Below are positions 11,658 to 23,650 of a stretch of 64,000 nt of DNA, in pieces. The position numbers and the translations under genes are program-made. The DNA is taken from positions 26,647,069-26,711,068 of the forward strand of contig OZ038463.1 in assembly GCA_964036295.1 (NCBI GenBank), written 5' to 3'. Position 1 is the first letter of the stretch; the number at the start of each line of letters is the position of its first letter. Origin of the DNA: Plumapathes pennacea (lineage: Eukaryota; Cnidaria; Anthozoa; Antipatharia; Myriopathidae). The notes below the pieces were generated by a model. That model did not search any database, was not told where the DNA came from, and saw only the letters and a program-made list of their open reading frames with translations.

Positions 11658-11974
11658 CCACAGGCTCCCCAATCTTACTGTATGAGTTGAAAAAAAAAAA
11701 AGTTTTCAAATTAAAGAAATACTTCACCTATGTTGTTCCTTTTGTGCCATTCATCTGGTGCTGATTTAGTCTATATAAAATGACATTTTTTTCTGTGTCA
11801 TTATATATACAGACTGAATCAGCACCATATGAAAATCGCTCAAAACGGCTTGAAACTGCCCAGAAATGATACACAAGGAATAAAAGCACACAAGGAACAA
11901 CATAGGTGAAGTATTTCTTTAATTTGAAAACTTTTTTTTTTCCAACTCATACAGTAAGATTGGGGAGCCTGTGG
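11658..11974. repeat. MITE-like palindrome, 317 bp
   Basis: The ends 'ccacaggctccccaatctta' and its reverse complement at 11955-11974 are near-perfect. The complementarity runs inward over 90 nt through 'gttttcaaattaaagaaata', including a poly-A/poly-T pair. A second internal palindrome ('tggtgctgatt' against 'aatcagcacca') lies at 11758-11828. No ORF is present. Confidence 0.85.
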
Positions 11975-12871
11975 TCACGCAAGGAGACAGGTTGATAATT
12001 GCTCACCACAGGAATCACAACCCTGCACTCAATCATGCGTAACATGCATATTTAATTCGGCTGAACAGAGTGAGTCAAACTAATTGCTCTGCAAACTCAA
12101 AGCGGCCGAAATTCCTTTCAAATCAAAGCAAAATTGGCATGATATATTCTACATTGCACAAAACCCTGCCTGTGTTACCCTCCGAAGCGCTAAAACCCCT
12201 TTTGAGCGGCGTATTTTCCGAGCGGTATTCATATTCATTAAACCCGATTAAGATGACGACCAATACAACATGATTTTTCAAGAGTAACGTTTATTTTTAA
12301 CTCGCACGAACATATGCAAACGCGACCCTTCGAGGTTCATAGATTGGTTTCACCATTTACAGTATCAGTCAAACCGATGAAATAAATAAACATTGACTGG
12401 ATGACTGAATACATACGTACAAGCATGTGTTGTTTTCTTGCAGAGTTCCGTCAGGGAAAATCGAGCGAAGTTTTGATAAACTCGCTTTAACCCTCCAAGG
12501 GCATCTTCAAAAGTCGTGGTACTTAATATCCTGGCAACTTGAAGACATGTCGTAAACAAATGCTCACTGAAGTAAACGACCAAATGGCCAATGGGTGTTT
12601 CACATTTTACGATCTGCCAACTGAAATATTAACACAAAATGATAACTAGCTAACTACGCACTGTACCGGTGAAGAAATTCATCGTGAACTTTCACTAACC
12701 TCAACACACGTTTGCCTTTTCAACGATCACAACGCATCGCTTTTGTCGAGTCGATCATCGTTCGGTCGTCGTGCTCCGACGCGAAAGCTCTTTGCTTTCA
12801 TATTTCCGATGGGCCGATGGTGGATCCGATCGAAATATTCCTCCTTTTGATTGGTTCCGATTTATCCATTG
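11975..12871. other. Noncoding, nothing recognised
   Basis: Only short unsupported frames (for example 12070-12273 and 12365-12583) occur, with no domain or splice pattern. Confidence 0.4.
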
Positions 12872-15138
12872 TTATAACATAGTCACGATTCAAGCCGCGC
12901 GCTGATTGGTCGAAAACCGTGGTTTGCCAGAGTATAAACCACACTTACCCGTGGTTTATAAGTTATAAACCACGCTTACGTCATCCTCTGGCAAAAAAAG
13001 AGAAAATAATGCGAGAATGGAGTCACCAATGCCCAACTTCGAGATAAAATTTGGCTTTAAGTGAAGGCACCGGCTAGTACGGTTCACCGTGAATCGGTAA
13101 AGAACGTGACCTCATCAAAAAGCACTTCAACAGTTTGGAGAGGGAAAATCTATGTCGAAGAACGGCAAGTTTCTTGTCAGCGTCGTGGAAAGCGACTCGG
13201 TTTAAGCACTGTCCCTAAGTACAGCATATTTGGGAATCACAATTACATCAATGGGTTGTTTGAATGAAGTTGAATGCTTCAACAAGGAAGGAGAGAGCAA
13301 ATCATTCAGTTGAAGAAGATCAGCCGTGAGCAATCACTGAACATGAACGGCGAAGACAGACGAACAGACGTGTTTGTAGTGATGCAAGAGAAAGAATTTC
13401 CGACGATGTGACTGAAAAAAATGATTGAAGAATTTCGGACGGACTTCAAATGATTGTACTACGAGGTAGAGTCAAGAAATCGGTAAGTTTTCATTCACAC
13501 AATTTTCGAGTCGGCCGTTGGAGCATTTGTTGATTCCCTTCAAATTTGCATTTTATGCACTAGCCGACTGTATGATTTCATGTACTTGTAGTCCAAAGTT
13601 CTACAGGAAATATAGTTCTTTACTGTGAGATGTTGTCTAATTTTATAGAACAAACGGCCTGGTTGAAAAATTGAAGCGAAACTGTACTGACTTGGCAATT
13701 CGGACCGCCGAGCCGTTTAGGAGAATCTATTTTTTCATCGCTGTTAGCATTCCAACATTTTTGATGAATAAAGACAGTTTTATTGTGAAAGTTTTGAAGT
13801 TCTATGTTATAAAACAAATAAACCAGCTTCAAGCGTGCTCCGTTCAGAAATAAAGCACTTAGCAAGTGCCGAGAGCACTCAAGAAGTGGGGAAAAACGCT
13901 CGCCTTCGGCTCGCGTTTCTCCCTACACTTCTTTCGTGCTCTCGTCACTTGCTGCGTGCTTTATTTCTGAACGGAGCACGCTTGAAGCTGGTTTATTTGT
14001 TAATTTATAACATAGTTCACGATACAAGCCGCGCGCTGATTGGTCGAAAACCGTGGTTTGCCAGAGTATAAACCACACTTACCCGTGGTCTATAAGTTAT
14101 AAACCACGCTTACGTCATCCTCTGAAAGAGAAAATAATGCGAGAATGGAGACACCAATGCCCAACTTCGAGATAAAATTTGGTTTTAAGTGAAGGCACCG
14201 GCTAGTACGGTTCACCGTGAATCGGTAAAGAACGTGACCTCATCAAAAAAGCACTTCAACAGTTTGGAGAGGGAAAATCTATGTCGAAGAACGGCAAGTT
14301 TCTTGTCAGCGTCGTGGAAAGCGACTCGGTTTAAGCACTGTCCCTAAGTACAACATATTTGGGAGTCACAATTACATCAGTGGGTTCTTTGAATGAAGTT
14401 GAATGCTTCAACAAGGAAGGAGAGAGCAAATCATTCAGCTGAAGAAGATCAGCCGTGAGCAATCACTGAACATGAACGGCGAAGACAGACGAACAGACGT
14501 GTTTGTAGTGATGCAAGAGAAAGAATTTCCGACGATGTGACTGAAAAAAATGATTGAAGAATTTTCGGACGGACTTCAAATGATTGTACTACGAGGTAGA
14601 GTCAAGAAATCGGTAAGTTTTCATTCACACAATTTTCGAGTCGGCCGTTGGAGTATTTGTTGATTCCCTTCAAATTTGCATTTATGCACTAGCCGACTGT
14701 ATGATTTCATGTACTTGTAGTCCAAAGTTCTACAGGAAAATATATAGTTCTTTACTGTGAGATGTTGTCTAATTTTATAGAACCAGACGACCTGGTTGAA
14801 AAATTGAAGCGAAACTGTACTGACTTGGCAATTCGGACCGCCGAGCCGTTTAGGAGAATCTATTTTTTCATCGCTGTTAGCATTCCGACATTTTTGATGA
14901 ATAAAGACAGTTTTATTGTGAAAGTTTTGAAGTTCTATGTTATAAAACAAATAAACCAGCCTCAAGCGTGCTCCGTTCAGAAATAAAGCACTTAGCAAGT
15001 GCCGAGAGCACTCAAGAAGTGGGGAAAAACGCCTTCGGCTCGCGTTTCTCCCTACACTTAGTTCTTTCGTGCTCTCGTCACTTGCTGCGTGCTTTATTTC
15101 TGAACGGAGCACGCTTGAAGCTGGTTTATTTGTTAATT
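12872..15138. repeat. Tandem duplication of a ~1.13-kb unit containing foldback arms
   Basis: Copy 1 (about 12872-14003) and copy 2 (about 14004-15138) are offset by 1128-1134 bp with few differences. Each starts with 'tataacatag', then 'aagccgcgcgctgattggtc' and the palindromic 'ttataaaccacgc' region. Each ends in a foldback: arms 13813-13857 and 13957-14001 (45 nt, core 'tccgttcagaaataaagca') in copy 1, with the same structure at about 14945-15130 in copy 2. Short frames (such as 13061-13267) repeat between copies but show no domain. This looks like a nonautonomous element that duplicated. Confidence 0.85.
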
Positions 15139-15751
15139 AATTACATTACATTTGTTTACATGAGTCGATGGCATAGTGTCTACTAGCGCAAGCGTTGTAG
15201 ACACAAAACCCTTGGACCACAGTAAGGTTGGCTTTGTTTATCACCTAAAAACCTTTGAAGTACGACGTTTGAAAGGCAGCACAAAACAGGAAACGTGCTC
15301 AACACGACTCGAAGGCCGGACACGTAGTGAGACGAGGTAAATGATTTACCATGAATGAGCTTCTCTTCTTCTTTTCACTATGTCTGTTCATTATTCCAAT
15401 CATTTCACCACATTTTTGTAGGGTATTTGTTTCCTTTGGCGTCGTTTTGTGTGCTGCGTTACGGATGGTATCTGATGTTGGAGATTTGTTGCGTATGTAC
15501 CACAATCTGTGAAGGTAGAGAGGTAAGAATGTTTGCTTAGCAGAACTTGAACGTATTTTACATTATTAACCTTTGACTGGCACTGCGGTCCGCAGTGCCA
15601 AAGTCAATGACTATATAAAGAGTTGAATGTTTACCTGCCCATGTCCAGAATCTTGGCAAGATATTACTAAGGCCCCGGTTCAGACGCCGCTCCTGACATG
15701 CGTCGAACCTAATAGTAATAGATTCGCGCACTCTAAAACTGAGTAAGTTAC
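15139..15751. other. Noncoding with a GC hairpin
   Basis: At 15572-15607 'tttgactggcactgcgg' pairs with 'ccgcagtgccaaagtcaa', making a strong hairpin with a one-base centre. The part from about 15620 is probably the 3' untranslated tail of the neighbouring LINE. Confidence 0.5.
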
Positions 15752-17407
15752 TTATGTCTGGTTACCAAGGAGAAATAACTTATACTGTTTTTTGAAACTA
15801 CTATGAGGCAGACATTTAATTCCAAGAGGTATAGTTTCCCAGATTTTTGATGCCATTACTTTGAACCTTGCAAGGCCGTAATTAGTTCTGGAAGCTGGTC
15901 TATATAGGTTTTTGTTAGTAGCATATCTAGTGCTATAGCTATGAACTTCAGAGGCTGGTAGAACAAAGCTAGCAGGGAATCTTATTTTTGCACAATCTAT
16001 TTTATGTACAAGAGAAGATATTTTAAGATTAAAAACACTCTCAAGCTTTAGGATGTCTAAAATTATATAATAGGGTGTTGCACTTTCTGTTTTATTTACA
16101 AAGAAAATACAGCGAAGGCATTTATTTTGCTTTGTTTTAATTTTATTCAGCCTAGTCTGACATGCAGTGCCCCAGTTCATTATACCATAGTGTAAGTAAG
16201 GATAAATAAGTGTATAGTAGAGCTGCTTCAGTGTATTAATAGAGACAAAATGCCTAAGTTTGTATAAGATTCCTACATTTTTTGTTATTTTGTTATTAAC
16301 ATGTTTGAGCTGGGCGTCCCATTGCAGATGTTCATCAATAAAGACACCTAAATATTTAATTTGTGACTTTTTTTCTATATTACAGGTTGTTATTCTGATA
16401 TTAGTTTTCTTCCTGGGTGAAGTTATTATCATGTAATTGGTTTTCTTAAAATTAATTAATAATTTATTTGCTGCACAGTACTTTAATACATTGCTGAGTT
16501 CTTCATTAATGACTCTTTCTAGCTCTTCAGGATTATTTGATGAATAAAAAATGTTTGTATCATCAGCAAATATTTTAAATATTAGTTTTTTGGAGGAGTT
16601 AGGCAGGTCATTAATATAGAGCAGAAACAATAATGGTCCCAGGATGGAACCTTGTGGTACACCACATGCAATGGTTTTTAGACTAGATTCTGTGTTGCCA
16701 ATTTTAACATATTGTTTACGGTTGGTTATATAACTGGAGAACCGTGCATGTGGTAGTCCCCGAATCCCATACTTATTCATCTTTGATAAAAGAATATTGT
16801 GATTGATTGTATCAAAGGCTTTTGAAAAATCTAAGAATATACCACAAGTTATCTTATTTTCATCTATTGCTGTTTTTAGATTCTCGAGAGTTTCTAGAAT
16901 GGCATATTCAGTTGAATGTCCTTTTCGGAATCCAAACTGGTAATCGTAAAGTAGACTATATTTTTTAAGAAAAAATATAAGTTGATCATAGATCAGTCTT
17001 TCCATTACTTTACTAAAGGGAGAGATAATAGCTATTGGCCTATAGTTCCCTAACTCAGTTACAGTGCCACTCTTATATACAGGGGTTATTCTTGATATTT
17101 TGAATATGGCAGGAACTACTCCTGATAAGATTGATTCATTGTATATTTTGGTGAATGGTATGGAGTGTGGTCCACTTGCAAGTTTAATAAGCTTATTTGG
17201 AACATTAATGTATGCCTTATTTTCATTTAGACCAGCAAATAATGCAGTTACTTGTGCTTCAGTTACCAGATCTAGGCAGAAGCTGTTGGGTGGCGATGAG
17301 CTTATGCATTGAGTAGGGTTGATGTTATCTGTTTTGATTTTCTTTGCTAGGTTTGGGCCAACATTAACAAAGAAATTGTTGAATAATTCAGCAATATCAG
17401 CCTGCAT
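15752..17407 (-). CDS. LINE A reverse transcriptase (551 codons)
   Basis: This is the RT part of a non-LTR retrotransposon. Motifs in order: FGFRKGHSTEYAILETL, FLDFSKAFDTINHNIL (RT block A, catalytic D), CGVPQGSILGPLLFLLYINDL (block B) and IFADDTNIFY (block C with ADD). The thumb/C-terminal domain has IKYLGVFIDEHLQWD and YLHYGIMNWG. This organisation fits the CR1/Jockey/L2 superfamily. The open frame is intact across 551 codons, but the endonuclease upstream (18051-18818) is in other frames, so the second ORF is broken. It would perform target-primed reverse transcription. Confidence 0.9.
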   Translation of the reverse strand: MQADIAELFNNFFVNVGPNLAKKIKTDNINPTQCISSSPPNSFCLDLVTEAQVTALFAGLNENKAYINVPNKLIKLASGPHSIPFTKIYNESILSGVVPAIFKISRITPVYKSGTVTELGNYRPIAIISPFSKVMERLIYDQLIFFLKKYSLLYDYQFGFRKGHSTEYAILETLENLKTAIDENKITCGIFLDFSKAFDTINHNILLSKMNKYGIRGLPHARFSSYITNRKQYVKIGNTESSLKTIACGVPQGSILGPLLFLLYINDLPNSSKKLIFKIFADDTNIFYSSNNPEELERVINEELSNVLKYCAANKLLINFKKTNYMIITSPRKKTNIRITTCNIEKKSQIKYLGVFIDEHLQWDAQLKHVNNKITKNVGILYKLRHFVSINTLKQLYYTLIYPYLHYGIMNWGTACQTRLNKIKTKQNKCLRCIFFVNKTESATPYYIILDILKLESVFNLKISSLVHKIDCAKIRFPASFVLPASEVHSYSTRYATNKNLYRPASRTNYGLARFKVMASKIWETIPLGIKCLPHSSFKKQYKLFLLGNQT

Positions 17408-18818
17408 GTGTAAATGTCTTATTGTTATGAACTATTCTTGTTGGGTAAGACTGACTCTTGGTCTTACGTTTTACGAGGGCACCAACAAGTTTCCAAGTTT
17501 GCTTAAGGTTTCCTGTATATTTTAAAAATTGTGTACTATAGTAGTTTGTTTTACTTTTATCTTTTAGAAGTGTTAGCATGTTAGCATATTGCTTATATTC
17601 TTTAATCTTCTTTATGTCCTTACTTTAAAAATGTGTACGGTACATTTTTGTTTCTTTTTTATTGATTTGAGGATTCCTGCTGTAAGCCATGGTTTATTTA
17701 GTTGTTTTTGTTTAGTTTGGGTAGTTTGTTTCATAGGGGCATGTCTATCAACAATTTTGTTTAGGGCACTAATTGCATCTTGTGTCTTTTCATGCAGACT
17801 CTTGTCTGGTTTGAGAATGTCCCCCCAATTAACCAAATTTACATCATTTAAGAATAACTCATTAAATTTAGAGTAGTCTCTATAGAGGTTTTTACTGTTA
17901 TTTTGAGAGAGTTAGGATTTGATTATACAGAAAACTGGCAGGTGATCTGATATATCAACTGTAAGAATTCCTGCTGTTATCTGGGATATGGGAGAATTAG
18001 TATAAATATGATCAATGAGTGTTGATGTGTGATCAGTAAGTCTTGTAGGCTTAGTATTGATGGGTAAGAGGTTGTTGGTAAAAAGCATATCTAAGTATTC
18101 TTTGGTTTGGAGGTGTGAATTGCATTTTAAGAAATCTATATTTCATATCACCAAATATGTATATGTCGTGCTTATTAGGACTTAATGTTTTAATCATATC
18201 ACTAAGCTGAGTGTTAAACTTTTCCAGTTCACAGGTAGGGTGTTTGTAAATACAGCCTATAATTATTGCCTTCTTATTTTTACCAGCATCGATTTGTGCC
18301 CACCAGGATTCAACTAGTTCCATATTAAACTTAATATCAGGTCTGGGTATGGCTTTAAGATTATTGTTTATATATAGAGCTGCTCCACCAGCGTTTGTTG
18401 AAGAGTCAGTGTGGAAGAAGTTGTAGTCTTTAATATCAGTGTTAATAGTGGATTGCTCGTTCAGTTTTGTTTCTGTGATTCCAAGTATGTCTAGTTTAGA
18501 GTCTAGAGAGCATAACACTTCTTCTAACAGATTCAGATTTTTGGATAAACTCCTAATATTGCAGTGTAAGATCGAAAGAGATGGGCTGGAGTTGTTTAGC
18601 ACCTTGTTAAGGTCATAAACTGAATGGTAATCAGAGCAGGGATTAGAAAGCATCAGGTCAGAGTCACACTCATCGAATTTATCCGGATTAGAGAAAAGAT
18701 CAAAGAGGTCAAAGTTGTTATTCCTCCTATCAGACCAGCTGCCAGACATTGCACTAAATTCTCTATCAGGTAAATTAGAAAAAGGTAAATTACTTACGAT
18801 TTTTTGGTAACTAGCCAT
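17408..18818 (-). pseudogene. LINE A apurinic-like endonuclease and linker, frameshifted
   Basis: The stretch 18818-18051 encodes the APE-type endonuclease start: LSILHCNIRSLSKN, LGITETKLN, GGAALYIN and IFGD. The frame shifts at about 18135, just after FGDM, and the rest of the endonuclease and linker (including 17836-17612 and 17579-17397) is scattered over other frames. The EN and RT therefore cannot be made as one protein from this copy. It belongs to the same LINE as the RT. Confidence 0.8.
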
Positions 18819-18869
18819 GTTTTGGGCTGCTTTGTGGTCTAGTCAGATTGTTACATGTTAACACTGAGC

Positions 18870-19280
18870 CTATCGATCAAGGAACTCATCAAATTGCTTA
18901 TGAGATACAAAACACAGTATTGGTGAGCTGTCCGATTCTCTGAGCATTAGCTTGCCGTTAGTGGTCCAGATGTACTTGTAGTTGTGACTGCGTTTGTACT
19001 CCAACAGTCGGCTAAACAGTCGCTTTCTGTATGGCGTTAAGCTTTCATTACTGTGGATTTCGGCTTTATAGCTGATCACAGGAGACTCTGGCTGTCTGGC
19101 GACGGATGGTAGGTCCTTGGTCCGCTTGGAGTTTAGGTTTCTTCTCTTATACACCTCGTCTCTCTTCTCTCTTCGAGTAAACTTCACTATCAGTCGATCT
19201 TTCACTCTCTTTGTTGGTGGCAGCCGATGAGCTACTGAGATATCATTCTTGTCAAGTTGTACTCCGATTACCTCCGACAT
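18870..19280 (-). CDS. LINE A ORF1-like protein, C-terminal half
   Basis: A 136-codon frame with ISVAHRLPPTKRVKDRLIVKF, the typical nucleic-acid-binding core of LINE ORF1 or esterase-less ORF1 proteins, followed by a basic segment and LTPYRKRLFSRLLEYKR. It sits directly upstream of the endonuclease on the same strand. The N-terminal coiled coil is encoded in another frame at 19544-19732, so ORF1 is split. Confidence 0.7.
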   Translation of the reverse strand: MSEVIGVQLDKNDISVAHRLPPTKRVKDRLIVKFTRREKRDEVYKRRNLNSKRTKDLPSVARQPESPVISYKAEIHSNESLTPYRKRLFSRLLEYKRSHNYKYIWTTNGKLMLRESDSSPILCFVSHKQFDEFLDR

Positions 19281-19543
19281 CTCTTGAACAAATTACGATG
19301 GATTGTCATCAGGCACAATCGGGATGCCAGTTATTTCAAGGCAATCGTGCCGCACGTACTGTTCGAGTTCATCTAGTTTAGCTCCCATATTGTAGCTATC
19401 CTTACTCAAACCACTCATATTCTTCTCGGTCTGCTATATCCAGTTTTCTATGCCCTGGTTTTGCTTCTTCCTGAACGGTTGACACCGCAGCATCGTATTG
19501 GCTTGAAATAAACTTTTGTGAAGTCTCAATCTGTTCGAACTTC

Positions 19544-19850
19544 TTAGTTAGGTTGCCTCACTTTCAGAGGATCAATGTCGTGGCGAATTTCTTGTCTGAT
19601 GTTATCAATCTTGGTGTTGAGCTTGGTTATGCTAGCTTCCATTGGGTCCATTACTTTGCAGATTTCATCGCGCATACTGGGCAGAAATTTGCTTTTCCAA
19701 ACCTCCCTCAAACTCTCCAAGGTTAAACTCATGATTTAGGTTTAGTATAGATGAGTATAAATGGAGACTGGTCACTTTTGAGCTCTCAAAATCGTAATTT
19801 CCTCGGGGTGATTTTAAACATGGCCGACCGGCAGGATCGGTCAGCGGACT
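19544..19850 (-). pseudogene. LINE A ORF1 N-terminus and 5' end
   Basis: The frame starting at 19732 (MSLTLESLREVWKSKF) has heptad spacing (IRQEIRHDIDPL), as in ORF1 coiled coils, and stops at 19544. The 5' leader reaches about 19850, where it meets the truncated Gypsy RT. Confidence 0.6.
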
Positions 19851-21150
19851 CTCCACTCTTGGCATCAAGTGTAGAGAAGTACTGACCATTCCTGAAGCTG
19901 TGTTGAGCATCCTCCCAAGATGCGGTGTAGTACACGTGGATTAGATACTTGTTCAAATTTCTTGGATCAAGGCACAGACGTAGAGTTCCATTCTTCTTGA
20001 CGACAGTTACCAGATTGTGTACCCACTCAGTTGTTTCTGGACAGGCTCGGATGATTCCTTCCTGTTCCATCTTGTCTAGCTCCTTCTTTAGCTGTGGCAT
20101 GATGCTTTGCGGTACAGCACGGGGTGGTAGCTGAACTGGTTTCACGTCTGGTGAGACCTTGAGGCTGACCTCACCTACAAAGAGACCGACTTGTCCATCG
20201 AAAGTCTCGGGGAAGATCTGCTTCAGAGGGTCGCCTGTTTTCCTCCCAAGTGGAAGATGCTCCTTCCGCTTCTTCTGAAGTTTGTGATAGTCAGCTTCCG
20301 ATTCATCAGTGATGTGCACAGCCTCTACATGGTTGGGTTCCTTGGATATGCTTTGCTGTATGCACACAGGTGCAATGGTCACAAGCTTGACATCTTTACA
20401 GAATCCAAGACCGAGAATGAAAGCACACTCGCGTTTGGTGACATAGAACCTTGCTTTGGCAGTGATACCATTGCAGGTGACGTTGACAGCTGCTGTTCCA
20501 CAGTTCTGAAGATCTGCTCCAGACATACCACGGATGATGGCGTCACTTGGCTTCAGGTCATTCTTGGAGAGCCCTATCTGTCGGAGCATGGAGGTAGGCA
20601 TGCAGGACACCATGGCACCGGTGTCAACCTTGCCTGTGATCTTGAGGGACGAACTGCCATCGCCTTTTGGGTGAAACACTACTGGAGCAAACGCCTCACG
20701 TGGTTTGCAGTTGCCTACAGCATAAATTGATACAGCGTCCATGTCGAAATCATCATCATAGTCACTGCTGTCCCGGTCGTACAGCATGTTGGTGCTTGGA
20801 TTTCTGGTCTTTGTCTTGCTCCTTTTTCTTGAGACAGGCTCGCTCAAAGTGTCCTTGCCTGCCACAGAATCTGCATGTTGCATCTTTGGCTGGATCTTTG
20901 GCTGGGCACTTGTCGCGAGGATGGATATCTTGCACCAGATACAGGATTTCTTCTGATCTGACCTCTTGCTGTCTAGATGTGATTTATATTTGAACTGTGT
21001 TTTCTTGAACCCTTTCCTTTGGGACTCCTTGGTTGGGTCACGCGTGTATGAGGCATCAACGTGTGCATCATCACAGTTTTCTAGTTTTTTCATGGTGACT
21101 TCCACAGCTTCAAATCTTTGCATGAGTTCTAAACAATCTTTAAGAGACAT
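19851..21150 (-). CDS. Gypsy B gag/protease/RT fragment, 3' truncated
   Basis: This frame has a gag tail with a damaged zinc knuckle (CIWCK, no following H/C), an acidic linker (DSSDYDDDFDMD), then the retropepsin KVDTGAMVSCMP and its flap region, and the RT N-terminus (LRLCLDPRNLNKYLI, YFSTLDAKSG). The RT stops right after the block-A Asp, where LINE A sequence begins. The rest of pol is missing to the left of the LINE, so the LINE abuts rather than splits it. The polyprotein would have supplied capsid maturation and replication. Confidence 0.85.
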
Positions 21151-21649
21151 CTTTCCCTTTCGCCATCAGTTTGCGTTTGGACTGTTTGTTAACACAGCCA
21201 TGGATGAGCTTATCCACAATGAGAAAATGAGTGTTGTCTGGAAATTCAGCTTGACGATATAAGTCCATGATCCGGGAGAAGTAGGTGGTAGTATTTTCGC
21301 CAGCTTTCTGTCGAACATTGTAGAATTCCTCTCGTTGTTCCCTGAAGAAAGTGGAGTGGGTGAGGCACGCAGCTAGTTGATCTAGAAGAGCTGCTGGTAT
21401 TGTGATCCTCAGCTCTGGGTCCTCGCTGACCCTTGCTTCAATGAGAGATTCGGCGTGAGCACCGGCCCAGATGTAAACATGATTAAGCTTTACTTTGTCT
21501 GACCTGGATGCTAGAGGTCCGCCTAAGATTCTCTCCACCTCTCCTCCACGATTTGAATTGCGAGGAAGCATTGCTGGAGGTCCAGTCGACCTTTGTTTGC
21601 GGGACGTAATGGCCTTCAGCCATGTTGTAAAGTTACGTGACACTGACAC
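21140..21649 (-). CDS. Gypsy B gag, capsid region
   Basis: A 169-codon frame with the retrotransposon Gag pattern (LNHVYIWAG, QREEFYNVRQKAGENTTTYFSRI, IVDKLIHGCVN). It overlaps the downstream pol frame by 11 bp at 21140-21150, which is consistent with a broken or frameshifted gag-pol join. Upstream, 21616-21891 is a further open frame, and a likely primer-binding region lies near 21870-21900. Confidence 0.75.
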   Translation of the reverse strand: MSVSRNFTTWLKAITSRKQRSTGPPAMLPRNSNRGGEVERILGGPLASRSDKVKLNHVYIWAGAHAESLIEARVSEDPELRITIPAALLDQLAACLTHSTFFREQREEFYNVRQKAGENTTTYFSRIMDLYRQAEFPDNTHFLIVDKLIHGCVNKQSKRKLMAKGKDVS

Positions 21650-21904
21650 ACGTATTTGTTTGGCAATTGAGATTCAAAGATGTGTTTGAGTCTACACAAA
21701 AAGTCACAACTTGGCAAATTTGTCGATGACCACTTACCTGAAGTGTCGGAAGAGTCTTGCAGAGTCTCTCCAGCGGAATGCTGTGTTAGGTGATGTGTTT
21801 GAAGGAACGGTGCTGATATCCTTTCCTCCGAGCCGTGTAGCGTTGACTGCCCTCGGAAGTTTCGTTCACATGTCGGGGTCACCATGTTCAACTTATGCCA
21901 ATCG

Positions 21905-22083
21905 AAGTTAGGAAACTCGTTGTCTATTTATTAGGACCAAATCCGAACTCACGGCTTCGAACTCTAACACAACATTACGTAGCTCACTGCCACGAGGTTT
22001 CGGAATCCCGTAGTCCTGGCAACAACTAAAAAGTACCTCGTGTACGAGTAACACAGTGTCCGCTCTGAGCCTCAAATACAACA
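21905..22083 (-). repeat. Possible 5' LTR of Gypsy B
   Basis: The stretch right of gag ends in 'caaatacaaca', which on the minus strand is a TG-type LTR start. The inner boundary near 21905 is a guess. No partner LTR is present because the element's other end is missing. Confidence 0.35.
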
Positions 22084-22199
22084 CTCATAAAATATTGTGA
22101 AGAACTTCTATCCAACTGCTTCAGACCTGAAAATAACATGTTGCAACACTTGCTCTACTAAACAGATTCGAAAAATATGAACACGAGCTTCTCCTTAAT

Positions 22200-22890
22200 C
22201 ATCACACTTGAAGTTGAAAGCAAAATAGATAGCCAGGAGCATTAATTAGCAATTATGTTTGTGAATAGTCCAACTTGCCTGCACCCAATGACTCTGCAAA
22301 AATGGCTTTGTCTACTGCAACAGACTGCTGCTATCAAATTCATGTAATGTTCAGTAATAATTATAACTCGACAGTACAGTCAGTAACTCTTAAAATCATC
22401 TTGTGGTCAGTCGCACCAATGTCTCTCAGACTGCTTCAGAACTTTGAAAACAACTTGTTGCAAAATTTGTTCTACTCAAAGGCATCCTCACACTGAAACA
22501 GTGTGTGCTCTTAAATGCTCCCATTGTTTATAAGTGGAGTTCAATTCTGACTGCTTTAGGACTGTGCAACTATATTATTGCAATACTTTCTGTACTTGAG
22601 GGATTTGTGAATTCAATCCCAGAACATGCTCTTCAAGAAACATAAACATGAGCCTCTGCTTATCACAATATTTTAAGTTGAAAGCAAAATAGATAGCCAG
22701 GAGGATTATTAATGCTCGTGAATAGTCCACCTTGCCTGCACCCTGTCCCAACTCTGTAGAACATGGCTTTGTCTACTGCAACAAATAGCTGCCCATCTGA
22801 TCCATCGTCTGCTGATTCATCATGGAATGCCACAAGCTGTGGGGCTGTTGTTTTCAATGTTTTCTTGATGTACTCATCAACATCATCTTG
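22200..22890 (-). pseudogene. Duplicated exon of an unknown gene family
   Basis: On the minus strand, 22890-22735 reads as an exon following an AAAAG acceptor. It contains TAPQLVAFHDESADDGSDG and LFVAVDKAMFYRVGTGCRQ. A diverged copy of its second half, with the same downstream sequence, lies at 22205-22330. The copies share 'ggctttgtctactgcaac' and 'gttgaaagcaaaatagatag'. The family is not one I can name. Confidence 0.5.
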
Positions 22891-23240
22891 TGCCTTTTAA
22901 ATGAAAACACAACAAAACAGTAGAAGGAATAAAATTTTACTTTCAGTGTCAAGGCCAGCTATCCAAACGAACATAACATCACCCAACATTGTTGCAGGTC
23001 TAACATGTTGTACATATGTTGGATGAGGTGTCCAAATGAACCCAAAATGACTTGTGCAACAGTTCATCCAACACGAGAACAAAAGAAATGTTGGATGATG
23101 CTATAGCTCAAAGTTTGACCAAAATGAAACTTAATCCAACATCATCCCATAGGGTGTCAAAACGAGCATAACATGTTGAACCAATCATGTTTCTTCATCT
23201 AGACAGGCCATTAAAGTGCATTATATCAACTATACACAAA

Positions 23241-23650
23241 GATATCTCACCTCAACTAATGTTATAATTTCAGGACAGTCAAAGTTCTTGTGCAGCTACT
23301 GTAAAGCAACAGCTGGTACATCTTCTGATTAATGAAAAAAATAGTGCATTTAAGTATACATCAAAATGGAACAAACTTTAAATAAGTACACTATGTGAAA
23401 TGAAAGGGTAGCATGTGAACATGCAATGGTCACTTTTAAAAACATCTGATATGACAGTCCTTTTACTTTGTATGTACAGTAGAAACGTTACTACGACATT
23501 TTTTTTGAACTGCTACACTTAACTTCAGATGACTCGGCATCTCCACATAAATAGGGGGCCACATTAAAAAAGTTGGTGGTGAATCTTGCCACAGTTGCTT
23601 CATCACAGTCCTGCAGGACTTGTTTGACATGCAATTCCAGCTCTTAAATT
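23241..23650 (-). pseudogene. Degraded exons of the same unknown family
   Basis: Minus-strand 23325-23241 reads EDVPAVALQ, then an in-frame TAG, then LHKNFDCPEIITLVE before a GTGAGA donor. Minus-strand 23650-23510 reads ELELHVKQVLQDC and ATVARFTTNFFNVAPYL, with an in-frame TAA just upstream. Two premature stops and good splice sites indicate an old gene or gene-like repeat in decay. Confidence 0.5.

Noticed and set aside
15752-21150. LINE A inserted inside Gypsy B
   Set aside because: The missing part of Gypsy B pol is not found left of the LINE, so the two only abut.
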